A stretch of DNA of 64,000 nucleotides from Altererythrobacter rubellus (GCF_030284385.1 NZ_CP127221.1:124001-188000); one strand, 5' to 3'. Shown: positions 46,402-56,618, counted from the first letter of the stretch. Notes: a model not told the origin generated them from the letters alone. Made by a program: numbers and translations.

Positions 46402-47567
46402 CCCGCAGCCCCGATCAGTTCGCGCCCGATCAGCATTCGGCGGATTTCATTCGTGCCCGCGCCGATATCGAGCAGCTTGGCATCGCGCATATAGCGCTCC
46501 ACCGGCCAATCGAGCGTGTAACCTGCGCCTCCCAGCGCCTGAACACTTTCGGCGGCTGCGCGGAAGGCGTTCTCGCTCGACAGCAGGATCGCGCCCGCCG
46601 CATCGAAGCGGGTGGTCTGGCCAGCATCACACGCCTTTGCCACCGCATAGGTGTAGGCACGCGTCGATTGCAGCGCGACATACATGTCCGCTACCTTGGC
46701 CTGCATCAGCTGGAAGCTGCCGATGGGTTTGCCGAATTGCTTGCGTTCGCGCAGATAGGGGATGACCGTGTCGAGACAGGCCTGCATAATGCCGAGCTGA
46801 ATGCCCGACAGCACCACACGCTCATAATCCAGCCCGCTCATCAACACGCCCACGCCCCCATTCAGCGGCCCCATGATGCGTTCTTCGGGTATGTGGCAAT
46901 CGTCGAACACCAGCTCTGCCGTGGGTGAGCCTTTCATGCCGACCTTCTCGATTTTCTGGCCGATGGAGAAGCCTGCATCGCCCTTCTCGATCAGGAAGGT
47001 CGTGATCCCGCGCGAACCCGCACTGCCATCGGTCTTAGCATAGACTACCAGAGTGTCTGCCTCCGGTGCATTGGTGATCCAGAACTTTGTGCCATTGAGC
47101 ACATAGCCGCCCTGCACGGCCTCGGCCTTGAGTTTCATCGAGACAACGTCCGAGCCCGCACCCGCTTCGGACATGGCGAGCGAACCGACATGCTCGCCAG
47201 AGATCAGCCCGGGCAGATATTTGGCCTTCTGCTCTTCATTGCCCCAGCGGCGAATCTGATTGACGCAGAGGTTCGAATGCGCGCCGTAAGAAAGTCCCAG
47301 CGAGGCGCTAGCGCGGCTGACTTCCTCAACGGCGATGACATGCTCGAGATAGCCGAGGCCCAGCCCGCCATCTTCCTCATCAACGGTCAGACCATGCAGG
47401 CCAAGCTCGCCCATTTGCTGCCACAGCTCTGCGCGCGGGAAATAGTCTTCGCGGTCAATCTTGTCCGCCAACGGGGCGATTTGCTCGTCGGCAAACCGGC
47501 CCACGCTGTCGCGGATCATTTCTGCCGCTTCGCCCAGCTGGAAATCGAAATCGGGTGTGGCACGCAT
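46398..47567 (-). CDS. ivd: Isovaleryl-CoA dehydrogenase
   Basis: A 389-residue FAD acyl-CoA dehydrogenase acting on isovaleryl-CoA, the step after leucine transamination and decarboxylation. Motifs: [77 protein letters not shown], and [33 protein letters not shown] (all partly quoted). The catalytic glutamate of this subclass lies in the helix-loop before GTNEI-type ends; I did not verify its position. It precedes the MccB-type gene with a 4-base overlap. Upstream the osmoprotectant ABC operon is divergent. Confidence 0.92.
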   Translation of the reverse strand: MRATPDFDFQLGEAAEMIRDSVGRFADEQIAPLADKIDREDYFPRAELWQQMGELGLHGLTVDEEDGGLGLGYLEHVIAVEEVSRASASLGLSYGAHSNLCVNQIRRWGNEEQKAKYLPGLISGEHVGSLAMSEAGAGSDVVSMKLKAEAVQGGYVLNGTKFWITNAPEADTLVVYAKTDGSAGSRGITTFLIEKGDAGFSIGQKIEKVGMKGSPTAELVFDDCHIPEERIMGPLNGGVGVLMSGLDYERVVLSGIQLGIMQACLDTVIPYLRERKQFGKPIGSFQLMQAKVADMYVALQSTRAYTYAVAKACDAGQTTRFDAAGAILLSSENAFRAAAESVQALGGAGYTLDWPVERYMRDAKLLDIGAGTNEIRRMLIGRELIGAAG

Positions 47568-47691
47568 TGTCTGAACTTCTCCTCTTCAATTCCCATAACA
47601 GCGCACGGGGTTTGCGCAAACCGGTTGCAGCTGAAATCATCTGGCAATTGCACGTCGTCTCTTGGCCTTGCCGCTGGCTTTCCCTAGAGTT

Positions 47692-48501
47692 GTGTCAATC
47701 GAGCGGGGCGAAATCATTTCCGACACATTGCCAGATAGCGTGATCCATTTCCGTGCAGTGGCGCGGCATTTCGACGATGTCATCGCGGTTGGCGGCGTGG
47801 ATTTGAGCGTCGCGGCCGGATGCTTCGTTGCGCTGGTCGGCGCGTCGGGCTCCGGCAAGTCAACGCTGATGAAAATGGTCAACGGGTTGGAACAACCGAC
47901 CACTGGCCAGGTCATCTTTGCCGGTGAGGATGTGTCTACTCAGCCACCAGCAAAGCTGCGCCGGCGCATTGGCTATGTGTTTCAGTCAATCGGCCTGTTC
48001 CCGCATATGAATGTGGCCGAGAATATCGGGATCGGCCCACGCCTGTCAGGGCAAAGGCTTGGCGATGGGCGAATTCGCGCATTGCTCGAGCTGGTGGAGC
48101 TTGAGGCGGATATGACAAGCCGCATGCCAGACGAGCTTTCAGGCGGCCAGCGCCAGCGTGTCGGCGTGGCTCGCGCGCTGGCGAACGAGCCAGAGCTGCT
48201 GCTGATGGACGAGCCGTTCGGCGCGCTTGATCCGATCACGCGTGATGCTTTGGGCGAGCGCGTGCGCGCGCTGCATGATGCCTTGGGCCTCACCAGCATC
48301 ATGGTAACACACGACATGGCCGAAGCTTTGCTGCTGGCTGACCGCGTTCTGGTGATGGATGCAGGCCTGATCGTCGCGGACGAAACACCCGCCGCATTGC
48401 TAGCCGGCAAAGGCGGAGAGATCGCGCAAGGGTTAGTAGCCGTGCCACGCGCGCAGGCTGAAAAGCTTGCAGCCATGGAACGCGAGGGCAGCAGATCGTG
48501 A
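47692..48501 (+). CDS. Glycine betaine / osmoprotectant ABC transporter ATP-binding protein
   Basis: A 269-residue ATPase from the GTG at 47692; TTG 47662 and GTG 47740 are possible alternatives and no ribosome site decides. Walker A is GASGSGKST, the signature LSGGQRQRVGVARAL, Walker B LLLMDEPFGALDP, and the switch histidine is in MVTHDMAEA. This is the OpuCA/ProV-like branch (DEPFGALDPITRD), without the C-terminal CBS domains of full-length ProV. The downstream fused permease starts in its last codons (GTGA at 48498-48501), so the two are translationally coupled and form the transporter. Confidence 0.88.
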   Translation: MSIERGEIISDTLPDSVIHFRAVARHFDDVIAVGGVDLSVAAGCFVALVGASGSGKSTLMKMVNGLEQPTTGQVIFAGEDVSTQPPAKLRRRIGYVFQSIGLFPHMNVAENIGIGPRLSGQRLGDGRIRALLELVELEADMTSRMPDELSGGQRQRVGVARALANEPELLLMDEPFGALDPITRDALGERVRALHDALGLTSIMVTHDMAEALLLADRVLVMDAGLIVADETPAALLAGKGGEIAQGLVAVPRAQAEKLAAMEREGSRS

Positions 48502-50033
48502 ACGGGTTCCGGGATGCCTTGCTGGGCCTGGGCCCGCAACTTTCTGCGCATATCCTGTTGTCCGCGTCCGCCATCGTATTGGGTATTCTCGTAGCGCTGC
48601 CGCTTGCCGTGTGGGCCAGCCGTTCACCACCGGTGGCGCGTGTCGCCTTGGGTTTTGCAAGTCTTGTTCAAACCATCCCGGCGCTGGCACTGCTGGCATT
48701 GTTCTTCCCGATCCTGCTGAGTCTGCGCGTCATCTTTGGTGAAGGCTTGCCAACCTTGGGCTTTCTGCCCGCGCTGCTTGCGCTGGCACTGTATGCCTTG
48801 CTGCCGATCCTGCGCAATGCCGTGACTGCGCAGGCCAATCTCGATCCCGGCGTATTGGAAGCGGCAGACGGCGTAGGCATGACCAAATGGCAAAAGCTCA
48901 AGCTGGTCGAAGCGCCGCTGTCTGCCCCCTTCATCATGGCGGGTATTCGCACCGCAAGCGTGTGGACCATCGGGGCGGCAACGCTCGCCACCACGATCGG
49001 CCAGCCGAGCCTGGGCGATCCGATCTTCGCCGGATTGCAAACGCAGAACTGGGTGCTGGTGCTGGCGGGCTGTTTCGCATCGGCAGGCCTGGCGCTGATT
49101 GCAGATGCTCTGCTGGGCCTGATCGAGCGCGGGATGGCCACACGCCAGCGGGGGCTGGCACTTGGCGGCCTGGTAATGGTCATTCTGGGCATCGCTGCGG
49201 CGGCGTTTGCGCAATTCGGTGGCGGCGAGCGCGACCGCATCCTGATCGGAGCAAAGGGTTTTTCGGAGCAATATGTGCTCGCGCGGCTGATCGGACAGCG
49301 GCTGGAAGCCGAGGGATATGCTGTCGAATATCGTGACGGGCTGGGTTCAGCCGTGGCGCATAGCGCGGTTTCCAGCGCCGATATCGATCTGCTGGTGGAC
49401 TACACTGGCACAATCTGGGCCAATCAGATGAAGCGCACCGACAACCCGGCGCACGAACAGATGTATAATCAGATCTCGGATTGGGAGCGGGAAACAAGCG
49501 GCACCGTGGTGCTTGGCCGCATAGGCTTCGAGAATGCCTATGGCCTCGCAGTGCGGCAAGATGTCGCCGAAAGTCGTAACCTGACCTCGATCGCTGATCT
49601 GGCCAGTATCGCCCCCCAACTCACAATCGGTGGAGATCCCGAGTTTTTCGAGCGACCCGAATGGATCGCGGTACGCGATGCCTATGGCCTGCGCTTTGGC
49701 CAGACCAGAAACTTTGCGCCGACATTCATGTATAACGCGCTCAAATCGGGAGAAGCGGATGTGATCAGCGCCTATACTTCGGACGGGCGCATCGCTGCAG
49801 ACAATCTGGTGCTGCTGGACGACCCGGCCGGGGCATTTCCGAACTATGACGCGATCCTGCTGGTCAGCCCGGATCGGGCAACGGATGCCGCGCTACTCTC
49901 AGCGCTCACACCCGTGATTGATGCGATCGACGTTGATGCGATGCGCGAAGCCAATTACGCGGTCGACCGCGACACGGACAAGCTTACGCCAGACGAAGCC
50001 GCGCGGATGCTGGCAGCGCGCGTCGGACTTTAG
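48498..50033 (+). CDS. Osmoprotectant ABC permease fused to its substrate-binding protein
   Basis: A 511-residue membrane protein starting at the GTG overlapping the ATPase stop. Residues 1-245 are a permease with about six hydrophobic segments and the EAA-type loop EAADGVGMTKWQKLKLVEAPL. From about residue 245 (ERDRILIGAKGFSEQYVLARLIGQRLEAEG) the rest is an OpuAC/ProX-type binding domain: DIDLLVDYTGTIWANQM, ENAYGLAVRQDVAE, SGEADVISAYTSDGRI, LLDDPAGAFPNYDAIL. A fused layout is known in OpuF/OpuAC-type importers, so choline, betaine or related quaternary amines are likely substrates. It converges with the methyltransferase gene. Confidence 0.88.
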   Translation: MNGFRDALLGLGPQLSAHILLSASAIVLGILVALPLAVWASRSPPVARVALGFASLVQTIPALALLALFFPILLSLRVIFGEGLPTLGFLPALLALALYALLPILRNAVTAQANLDPGVLEAADGVGMTKWQKLKLVEAPLSAPFIMAGIRTASVWTIGAATLATTIGQPSLGDPIFAGLQTQNWVLVLAGCFASAGLALIADALLGLIERGMATRQRGLALGGLVMVILGIAAAAFAQFGGGERDRILIGAKGFSEQYVLARLIGQRLEAEGYAVEYRDGLGSAVAHSAVSSADIDLLVDYTGTIWANQMKRTDNPAHEQMYNQISDWERETSGTVVLGRIGFENAYGLAVRQDVAESRNLTSIADLASIAPQLTIGGDPEFFERPEWIAVRDAYGLRFGQTRNFAPTFMYNALKSGEADVISAYTSDGRIAADNLVLLDDPAGAFPNYDAILLVSPDRATDAALLSALTPVIDAIDVDAMREANYAVDRDTDKLTPDEAARMLAARVGL

Positions 50034-51094
50034 CCAAGGAACCCTGATGCATCGCCGGGCCAGCCTTTGCCGGCAACGCCCAGCACTTTGAACAACAGCC
50101 CCATCTGGTCATCCGCCATCAAGCGATGCCGCTGGCGATCCAGCACCTCAATGTTTCGCGGTGACTTCTTCTTGAGCCCTTCAAAGCGCATCTCTGCCCC
50201 CAGTTCAGTGAGCCATTCACCCTGAGTCGAGATGCCAAGCGCGCGGCACCCCTGCCGCTCTGCAACATCGCGCAAAGTGCCAAAATCGACATGCGCGGTA
50301 ATGTCCATGTCGCCCGGATGCGCAAACACATCGACTTTTCGATGCGCTTTGATTGCTTGCAATGTCGAGCCGGCGCCCAGCTCTTTCGCGCCATAGTCAA
50401 AGATCAACGCTGCTCCGCCTTGTGCAGCCAACCGATCTGACAGTTCAGACATGATCGCAGAAGACGCGGCACTGGTTTCCAGCAACGTGCCCTGATTGGC
50501 ATGTTTCCAGCGCTCCGGCACCGCGGCGTCCATTGGCTTGTCGCCAAAGACAAACGACAGCTTGCCGTCTTCCAATCCAACCATCCGTTCGCGCCAACCC
50601 TCTGCCGCGCGCAACAATTGGCGGATCGGCAGCGCGTCGAAGAACTCATTGGCTACAATCAACAGGGGGCCATCCTCTGGCAGGCTGGTCACATCACTAT
50701 GATGCTGCACCCCGGGCACCGTACCGCGTTGAATCAGCTGCAAGGCTTCGGAGCCCTCAACAAAGTGGACCTTGGGGTTGAGCCCATACCGCCCGGCGGC
50801 GCGCAAAGCATCCGACGCGAGCGTTCCGCGACCGGGCCCCAGCTCGACATAGTGTACGTTATCAGGCCGCCCGGCACGAACCCAGATATCCGCCAGCCAC
50901 AGCCCGATCAGCTCGCCAAAAACCTGGCTGATTTCCGGCGCAGTGATGAAATCCGCGTCTTCGCCCAAAGGGTCGCGGCTGGTGTAATAGCGCGCATTGC
51001 TCTCACCCATATATTGAGCAAGGCTGATCGGCCCGTTTTCACGGATCAATCGGCAGAAGGCATCTGCCAGATCGCCTTGCGGCTTGTCATTCAT
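50030..51094 (-). CDS. MidA/NDUFAF7-family methyltransferase
   Basis: A 354-residue SAM-dependent methyltransferase. ATG 51094 starts inside the lgt stop (ATGA). Marks: SLAQYMGESNARYYTSRDPLGEDADFITAPEISQVFGELIGLW (split), VELGPGRGTLASDALR (SAM binding), VANEFFDALPIRQ, and FDYGAKELGAGSTLQAI. The family includes human NDUFAF7/MidA, which methylates an arginine of complex I subunit NDUFS2 and helps its assembly. Bacterial function is inferred to be similar. It follows lgt, and its stop overlaps the convergent ABC permease stop by 4 bases. Confidence 0.88.
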   Translation of the reverse strand: MNDKPQGDLADAFCRLIRENGPISLAQYMGESNARYYTSRDPLGEDADFITAPEISQVFGELIGLWLADIWVRAGRPDNVHYVELGPGRGTLASDALRAAGRYGLNPKVHFVEGSEALQLIQRGTVPGVQHHSDVTSLPEDGPLLIVANEFFDALPIRQLLRAAEGWRERMVGLEDGKLSFVFGDKPMDAAVPERWKHANQGTLLETSAASSAIMSELSDRLAAQGGAALIFDYGAKELGAGSTLQAIKAHRKVDVFAHPGDMDITAHVDFGTLRDVAERQGCRALGISTQGEWLTELGAEMRFEGLKKKSPRNIEVLDRQRHRLMADDQMGLLFKVLGVAGKGWPGDASGFLG

Positions 51095-51978
51095 GCCCGC
51101 GCCGGACTGCTCCCGCCCGAACCCAGCGGGCTGCGCCGAATTGCGGAGAGAATGACAATCAACCCAAGCAGGATCAGCGGTATTGTGAGCCATTGGCCCT
51201 GACTAAGCCCCGTTTCGACAACTCGATCTGCCAAATGTTCATCAGGTTCTCGGAAGAATTCGTTAACAAAGCGCGCCGCACTGATCCCGGTAACGAAGAT
51301 CCCGGTCAGCAAGCCCGGGCGGAAACGCGCACCGGTTTTCCAGAACAGCAATGTCATGACGATCAACAGCAGCAAACCTTCAAGCCCCGCCTGATAGAGC
51401 TGGCTTGGGTGGCGCACCACGTCTCCGCCGCCGGGAAAAATCATGCCCCACGAAACGTCTGTTGCGCGGCCCCACAATTCGCCATTGGTGAAATTGGCCA
51501 AACGACCCAACAGCATGCCCATCGGTACGCCCACAGACACGTAGTCGGTTACGCGCAGGAAAGAGAGCTTGCCACGCCAGCTGACCCACATCATCGCCGC
51601 CATCACGCCCAACAGCCCGCCGTGAAAGCTCATACCGCCATCCCAAAGGCGAAGCAGATCCCAGCTGACAAAGCCTTCGCCATTGAAGCTGGTGAACAAT
51701 TCCGGGCGATAAAACGCGGCATAGCCCAACCGTCCGCCCAGAATCACACCCAATGTGCAGTAGAAGAAGAGATCATCGACATGCCGCTGCGCCATTGGTG
51801 CGCCGGGTTGTTTGATCATCTTGGTCACATGCCAGTAAGCAAACAGCACGCCCAGAAGGTAAGCGAGCGAGTAGTATCGCAGAGTAAAAAACCCCAGATC
51901 GATACCCTCCGTTAAGCCCAGATTGGCCCAGTAAATTGGGTCGGTAGCAGCGCCAGCGGCAGCGAGTAGTGACAGCAC
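51091..51978 (-). CDS. lgt: Prolipoprotein diacylglyceryl transferase
   Basis: A 295-residue membrane enzyme that attaches diacylglycerol to the lipobox cysteine of prelipoproteins, as those in this window. Visible marks: FTLRYYSLAYLLGVLFAYW, GVILGGRLGYAAFY, WDGGMSFHGGLLGV (catalytic-region histidine), RLANFTNGELWGRATD (Lgt signature), and HPSQLYQAGLEG. About seven hydrophobic segments are seen. It overlaps the methyltransferase gene by 4 bases. The divergent acyl-CoA synthetase gene begins 164 bases upstream. Confidence 0.95.
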   Translation of the reverse strand: MLSLLAAAGAATDPIYWANLGLTEGIDLGFFTLRYYSLAYLLGVLFAYWHVTKMIKQPGAPMAQRHVDDLFFYCTLGVILGGRLGYAAFYRPELFTSFNGEGFVSWDLLRLWDGGMSFHGGLLGVMAAMMWVSWRGKLSFLRVTDYVSVGVPMGMLLGRLANFTNGELWGRATDVSWGMIFPGGGDVVRHPSQLYQAGLEGLLLLIVMTLLFWKTGARFRPGLLTGIFVTGISAARFVNEFFREPDEHLADRVVETGLSQGQWLTIPLILLGLIVILSAIRRSPLGSGGSSPARA

Positions 51979-52142
51979 GAAGTGAACCTCTATATAGGTG
52001 ACACGTCATCCGGACATGCCTGTTTGGATGCTGCTATTGGCACAGCCAGAGAATTGGGGAAACCCCGAAGGCTTTGAGCGTTAGCTTGAAGAACGGGGCT
52101 TCGCGGCCGCGGCCCGGATTGAAAAGTGGAGAGAGTACAGAG

Positions 52143-53849
52143 ATGCCTTCAGAGTTGGATATTGCGCTTGAAAACATCATCGGCGAACTGATCCAGGAAG
52201 GTCAGCCGTTCGAAACTGTACCCTTTGAACGCAATGGTGTGACCATGCCTGCGTTCAAGAACGCGCCGCCAAGTCTGGCCCATTATTTCGCGCATTTCTG
52301 CAATGAGCACAAAGATTTGACATTCTTGGTCGATGGCGACGTTCGGCTGACCTTTGGTCAGGCATGGGCCGCTGCAAGCTGTGTCGCGCATGGGCTGGCA
52401 ACGCAGCACGGCGTGAAGAAGGGTGATCGCGTAGGCATCGCCGCTCGCAACTCGGCCAACTGGATTATTGCCTATATGGGCATCGTTATGGCGGGTGGCT
52501 GCGCCACATTGCTCAACGGTTTCTGGTCTGGAGACGAGTTGGCCTATGGCATCCGCCTGGCCGAATGCGATGTAGTGCTGGCAGATGCGGGCCGCGCCAA
52601 GCGACTCGAAGGCACAGACCATTCCGCAAAGCTGGTCTTGATCGATCATGACAGTGCGCCGGCTGAAGGTCTCGCCAATATCTGGGCTGAAGGTGACACA
52701 GCGATGGCTATGCTGGCGCAGATCGGCCCCGATGATCACGCCACCATCCTCTACACCTCTGGTTCGACCGGCCAGTCCAAGGGCGCCTATTCAGACCATC
52801 GCGGCGTTGTCAGCGGCGTGTTCAGCTATGTCGCGCAAAGTGCGATGGCCAAGGTACTGCTCGAATCGCGCGGCGAAGATGTGAGCACGCAGCCATGCGC
52901 TTTGATCGCGGTCCCGCTGTTCCACGTAACAGGCGAAGTGCCGCTGTTCCTGCAAAGCTTTGGCATTGCGCGCAAGCTGGTGCTGATGCCCAAATGGGAT
53001 GCACGCGAGGCGCTACGGCTGATGGAAGCAGAGAAAGTCACTTACTTCGTCGGCGTTCCGCTGATGAGCTATGAAATTGCAACGCACCCAGAGCGTGAAC
53101 AATTTGATGTATCAAGCTGCAAGAGCTTTGCCGCTGGCGGCGCACCGCGCCCGGTCGATCACGTCAACAAGATCAAGGAGGCTTTCCCCGGCGGGTTCCC
53201 GCTGCTCGGTTATGGCCTTACAGAAACCAATGCAGTTGGCTGCGGCAATTTCAACGAAAACTACATGGCGAAACCCGGCTCTACCGGCAAAGCCAGCGTG
53301 CCATTGGTTGACCTCGCCATTCTCGACAATGATGGCAATCCACGCCCGCAAGGCGAAGTGGACGAGGTTTGCATCCGTTCGGTGGCAAACTTCCTGGGCT
53401 ATTGGAACAATGAGGAAGCGACCAAGGCCGCTTTCACTGATGACCAGTACTTCCGCACGGGCGATTTGGGCTATCTCGACGAAGACGGATATCTCTTCAT
53501 CGTCGATCGCAAGAAGGACATCATCATTCGCGGCGGCGAGAATATCTCCTGCATCGAAGTGGAAGAGGCGATCTACGGCCACGATGCGATCGCGGAATGC
53601 TCTGTATTCGGCGTTCCCGACGATCGGATGGGCGAAGTGCCAGCGGCCGTATTCTACCAGAAGGGCGGCAGCACGCCTGTAAGCAAGGAAGAGCTGCGCG
53701 AATATCTGCTTTCGCGCATCGCACCGTTCAAGGTTCCATTGCCCGAGCATATTTGGGTGTCTGACAAGGCGCTGCCACGCCTGGGCACACAAAAGATCGA
53801 CAAACGCACGGTTCGCACCATGTTCGCCGGCGAGCTCGTGGACAGCTAA
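52143..53849 (+). CDS. Acyl-CoA synthetase (ANL superfamily)
   Basis: A 568-residue ligase from ATG 52143 preceded by GGAGAGAG. Motifs: ILYTSGSTGQSKGAYSDHRG (P-loop-like), VPLFHVTGEVPLF, LGYGLTETNAVG, YFRTGDLGYLDEDGYLFIVDRKKDIIIRGGENISCIEVEEA (split), and LPRLGTQKIDKRTVR, where the C-terminal lysine lies. The fatty-acyl class is likely; the tight ligand determinants cannot be read. It is the second such ligase in the window (see 37221). glnD starts 9 bases after, so the two may be co-transcribed. Confidence 0.9.
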   Translation: MPSELDIALENIIGELIQEGQPFETVPFERNGVTMPAFKNAPPSLAHYFAHFCNEHKDLTFLVDGDVRLTFGQAWAAASCVAHGLATQHGVKKGDRVGIAARNSANWIIAYMGIVMAGGCATLLNGFWSGDELAYGIRLAECDVVLADAGRAKRLEGTDHSAKLVLIDHDSAPAEGLANIWAEGDTAMAMLAQIGPDDHATILYTSGSTGQSKGAYSDHRGVVSGVFSYVAQSAMAKVLLESRGEDVSTQPCALIAVPLFHVTGEVPLFLQSFGIARKLVLMPKWDAREALRLMEAEKVTYFVGVPLMSYEIATHPEREQFDVSSCKSFAAGGAPRPVDHVNKIKEAFPGGFPLLGYGLTETNAVGCGNFNENYMAKPGSTGKASVPLVDLAILDNDGNPRPQGEVDEVCIRSVANFLGYWNNEEATKAAFTDDQYFRTGDLGYLDEDGYLFIVDRKKDIIIRGGENISCIEVEEAIYGHDAIAECSVFGVPDDRMGEVPAAVFYQKGGSTPVSKEELREYLLSRIAPFKVPLPEHIWVSDKALPRLGTQKIDKRTVRTMFAGELVDS

Positions 53850-53858
53850 GGACAGCGC

Positions 53859-56618
53859 TTGAATTCCGTCAAGATACCTCGCCAGCGCGCGATTATCGAT
53901 CGGCGCAAGACCGCTGAGGCGATCAATGCATTGGTAGCCGAAAAGGGGGATGCGGCACGCAATGAAATTGTGTCGCTGCTGAAGGATGTGCTCCGTAATG
54001 GCCGGGCAGAGATCGCCAAGCGGCTGGCGGAGAATCCTTCTGCCGGGCACGAATGCGTGGCTGCACAGGCCCTGCTGATCGATCAGATGCTGCGGCTGGT
54101 GCACGACCATGTGATCGAGCATGTTTATCCGGCGGGCAATCGCAGCAGCGCTGAGCGGATCGCGATTCTGGCAGTCGGCGGGTACGGCCGGGCCGAGATG
54201 GCGCCACATTCCGACGTCGACATCGCCTTTATCACGCCGATGAAACGCGCTGCGTGGTGCGAGCAGGTGATAGAAGCCATGCTCTATTTCCTGTGGGATC
54301 TCGGGCTGAAAGTGGGTCAATCGAGCCGCACCGTCGATGAAACCATCCGCATGGCGAAAGAGGATCTGACGATCCGCACCGCGCTTCTGGAAAGCCGCTT
54401 CATCTGGGGCGACCGCGCCCTTTACGCAGAAACCGGTCGGCGCTTCTGGGCCGAAGTTGCCAAAGGCAGTGAGCGCCAATTCCTGACGCAGAAACTGGAA
54501 GAGCGCGATGCGCGCCACAAGCGGATGGGTGACAGCCGTTATGTGGTCGAGCCCAATATCAAGGAGGGCAAAGGCGGCTTGCGCGATCTGCAAACGCTTT
54601 ATTGGATCGGCAAGTATGTCCACCGCGTCCGCAGCGCAGCGGAACTGGTTGATGTCGGCTTGCTGACCAAGGCCGAGTACAGCAGTTTTCGCAGAGCCGA
54701 GGGCTTCCTGCTGGCGGTGCGCAGCCATATGCACATGATCACTGGTCGGGCTGAAGACCGATTGACCTTCGATCTTCAGCGCGAGGTCGCAGCGCGCATG
54801 AACTTCGCTGATCGCCCCGGAAAAAGCGCGGTTGAGCGCTTCATGCAATTCTATTTCATTCAGGCGAGGCGCGTAGGAAGCTTGACCGGCGTGTTCCTGG
54901 CCCATCTGGACGATGAGTTCGCCAAGAAGCGCGCCCGCAAGGGTTTCTTCGCAGGATGGAACCAAAAGGCGCGGACGCTGAAAGGCTATCGTGTTTTTGG
55001 TGGCCGGATTGCTGCCCCGTCAGACGATTGGTTCAAAAAGTACCCGGTGCGTCTGATCGAGGTTTTCCAGCTGGCCGAAGCCAACAGTCTGGAGATACAC
55101 CCTGACACGATGCGTCAGGCTGATCGTGACAGCACGCTGATCAAGGCGAATATCCGCGAGGATAAGTGTGCCAATGCTCTGTTCGTTGAGTTGCTGGCTG
55201 GACGCAACGATCCGGAAACGGTGCTGCGCTGGATGAATGAGGCGGGCGTGTTTGGCCGCTTCGTACCTGACTTTGGCAAGGTCAATGCACAGATGCAGTT
55301 CGACATGTATCACCACTATACTGTTGATGAGCACACTATCCGCGCGATCGGATTGCTCTCCAGAATCGAGAAAGGTGAACTTTCAGCGGATCACCCGCGC
55401 TCGACCCGGCTGATCCACCGCGTTAACTCAAGGCGTGCGATTTATGTCGCTGTGTTGCTTCACGATATTGCCAAGGGGCGCGGCGGAGACCATTCAGTGC
55501 TTGGCGCCGAGGTTGCCGAGGAGCTGTGCCCTCGCTTTGGCCTGTCCGAAAACGAGACCGAACTGGTTGCCTGGCTGGTACGCTATCACCTTCTGATGAG
55601 TGCGACCGCGTTCAAACGCGATCTCACCGACCCCAAGACCATCGAGAATTTCGTAGGCGAAGTGCAAAGCCTTGAGCGACTTCGGAATCTAATGATCCTT
55701 ACCGCTGTCGACATTCGCGCGGTCGGGCCGGGCACGTGGAACAGCTGGAAGGGTCAGCTGCTCGGCGATCTATACGATGCCGCGCAAGAGCGCTTGCGTC
55801 TTGGCCACATGAAACATGGTCGCCAACAGCGTATCGCCGCCAAGCAGGAAGCGGTTGTCGCTCTGTTGGGCGACAAGGCCCATCTGAAAGAAGACGTCGG
55901 ATCGTTGCTCGACGATTCCTATTGGATTGCCGAGCATGAAGACATGATTACCAGCAATCTGATACAGTATGAGATCGCACGTAAAAACGAAGAGCAACTC
56001 TCAATCCATTGCGAGTTTGACGCAACGCGCGGTGCGACCTTGGTCAGTGTCATCGCGGCAGACCATCCCGGTCTGTTTTTCCGGATTGCAGGCGGTATCG
56101 CACTTGCAGGAGCGAACATCATCGATGCGCGCATTCACACCACGCGCACCGGCTACGCCGTCGATAATTTCTTGGTACAGGATCCGCATGGGCAGCCCTT
56201 TGCAGAGGGCCGACAGTTGGAGCGGCTCAAGCGTTCGATCCGCGATGCACTCGCGAACCGGGTCGACCTGGTGCCCAAGCTCGCGGCACGCCCATTGCCA
56301 ATTACCCGCTCGAGCGCATTCCGAATTGCTCCACGCGTTACCTTTGACAACAATGCATCGGGGCGCTTCACTGTGATCGAAGTCAATGCGCGCGACAGGC
56401 CCGCGCTGCTCAATCGCCTCGCCCGGGCGCTGTTCGAAAGCAAACTGGTGATCCAGTCCGCGCATGTGACAGCCTATGGCGAGCGTGCGGCTGACACTTT
56501 CTATGTGACCGACCTGCTCGGCGCGAAAATCACCGCTGATGATCGCCTTAAGGAAATATCGGACCGACTGCTGCACGCAGCAAGTGATGCACGTCAGAAA
56601 CAGCTCGAAGAAGCCTGA
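53859..56618 (+). CDS. glnD: [Protein-PII] uridylyltransferase / uridylyl-removing enzyme
   Basis: A 919-residue nitrogen sensor. It starts at TTG 53859 with AAGGA 6 bases before. The nucleotidyltransferase domain has GGYGRAEMAPHSDVDIAF (metal-binding aspartates); the middle HD domain has VLLHDIAKGRGGDHSV and HLLMSATAFKRDL; two C-terminal ACT domains (VSVIAADHPGLFFRIAGGIALAGANIIDARI split, and VIEVNARDRPALLNRLARALF) sense glutamine. It uridylylates PII when glutamine is low and reverses this when high. Length and domains are typical for alphaproteobacteria. The PII gene is not in the window. Confidence 0.95.
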   Translation: MNSVKIPRQRAIIDRRKTAEAINALVAEKGDAARNEIVSLLKDVLRNGRAEIAKRLAENPSAGHECVAAQALLIDQMLRLVHDHVIEHVYPAGNRSSAERIAILAVGGYGRAEMAPHSDVDIAFITPMKRAAWCEQVIEAMLYFLWDLGLKVGQSSRTVDETIRMAKEDLTIRTALLESRFIWGDRALYAETGRRFWAEVAKGSERQFLTQKLEERDARHKRMGDSRYVVEPNIKEGKGGLRDLQTLYWIGKYVHRVRSAAELVDVGLLTKAEYSSFRRAEGFLLAVRSHMHMITGRAEDRLTFDLQREVAARMNFADRPGKSAVERFMQFYFIQARRVGSLTGVFLAHLDDEFAKKRARKGFFAGWNQKARTLKGYRVFGGRIAAPSDDWFKKYPVRLIEVFQLAEANSLEIHPDTMRQADRDSTLIKANIREDKCANALFVELLAGRNDPETVLRWMNEAGVFGRFVPDFGKVNAQMQFDMYHHYTVDEHTIRAIGLLSRIEKGELSADHPRSTRLIHRVNSRRAIYVAVLLHDIAKGRGGDHSVLGAEVAEELCPRFGLSENETELVAWLVRYHLLMSATAFKRDLTDPKTIENFVGEVQSLERLRNLMILTAVDIRAVGPGTWNSWKGQLLGDLYDAAQERLRLGHMKHGRQQRIAAKQEAVVALLGDKAHLKEDVGSLLDDSYWIAEHEDMITSNLIQYEIARKNEEQLSIHCEFDATRGATLVSVIAADHPGLFFRIAGGIALAGANIIDARIHTTRTGYAVDNFLVQDPHGQPFAEGRQLERLKRSIRDALANRVDLVPKLAARPLPITRSSAFRIAPRVTFDNNASGRFTVIEVNARDRPALLNRLARALFESKLVIQSAHVTAYGERAADTFYVTDLLGAKITADDRLKEISDRLLHAASDARQKQLEEA

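Noticed and set aside
45634-46494. A 286-codon plus-strand frame opposite the carboxyltransferase and ivd junction
   Set aside because: Antisense frame with composition-like sequence.
53112-54965. A 617-codon minus-strand frame opposite the acyl-CoA synthetase 3' end and glnD
   Set aside because: It runs antisense to clear family proteins; its residues are composition-like (many His, Arg, Ala) and match no domain. Long antisense frames are common in GC-rich genes.
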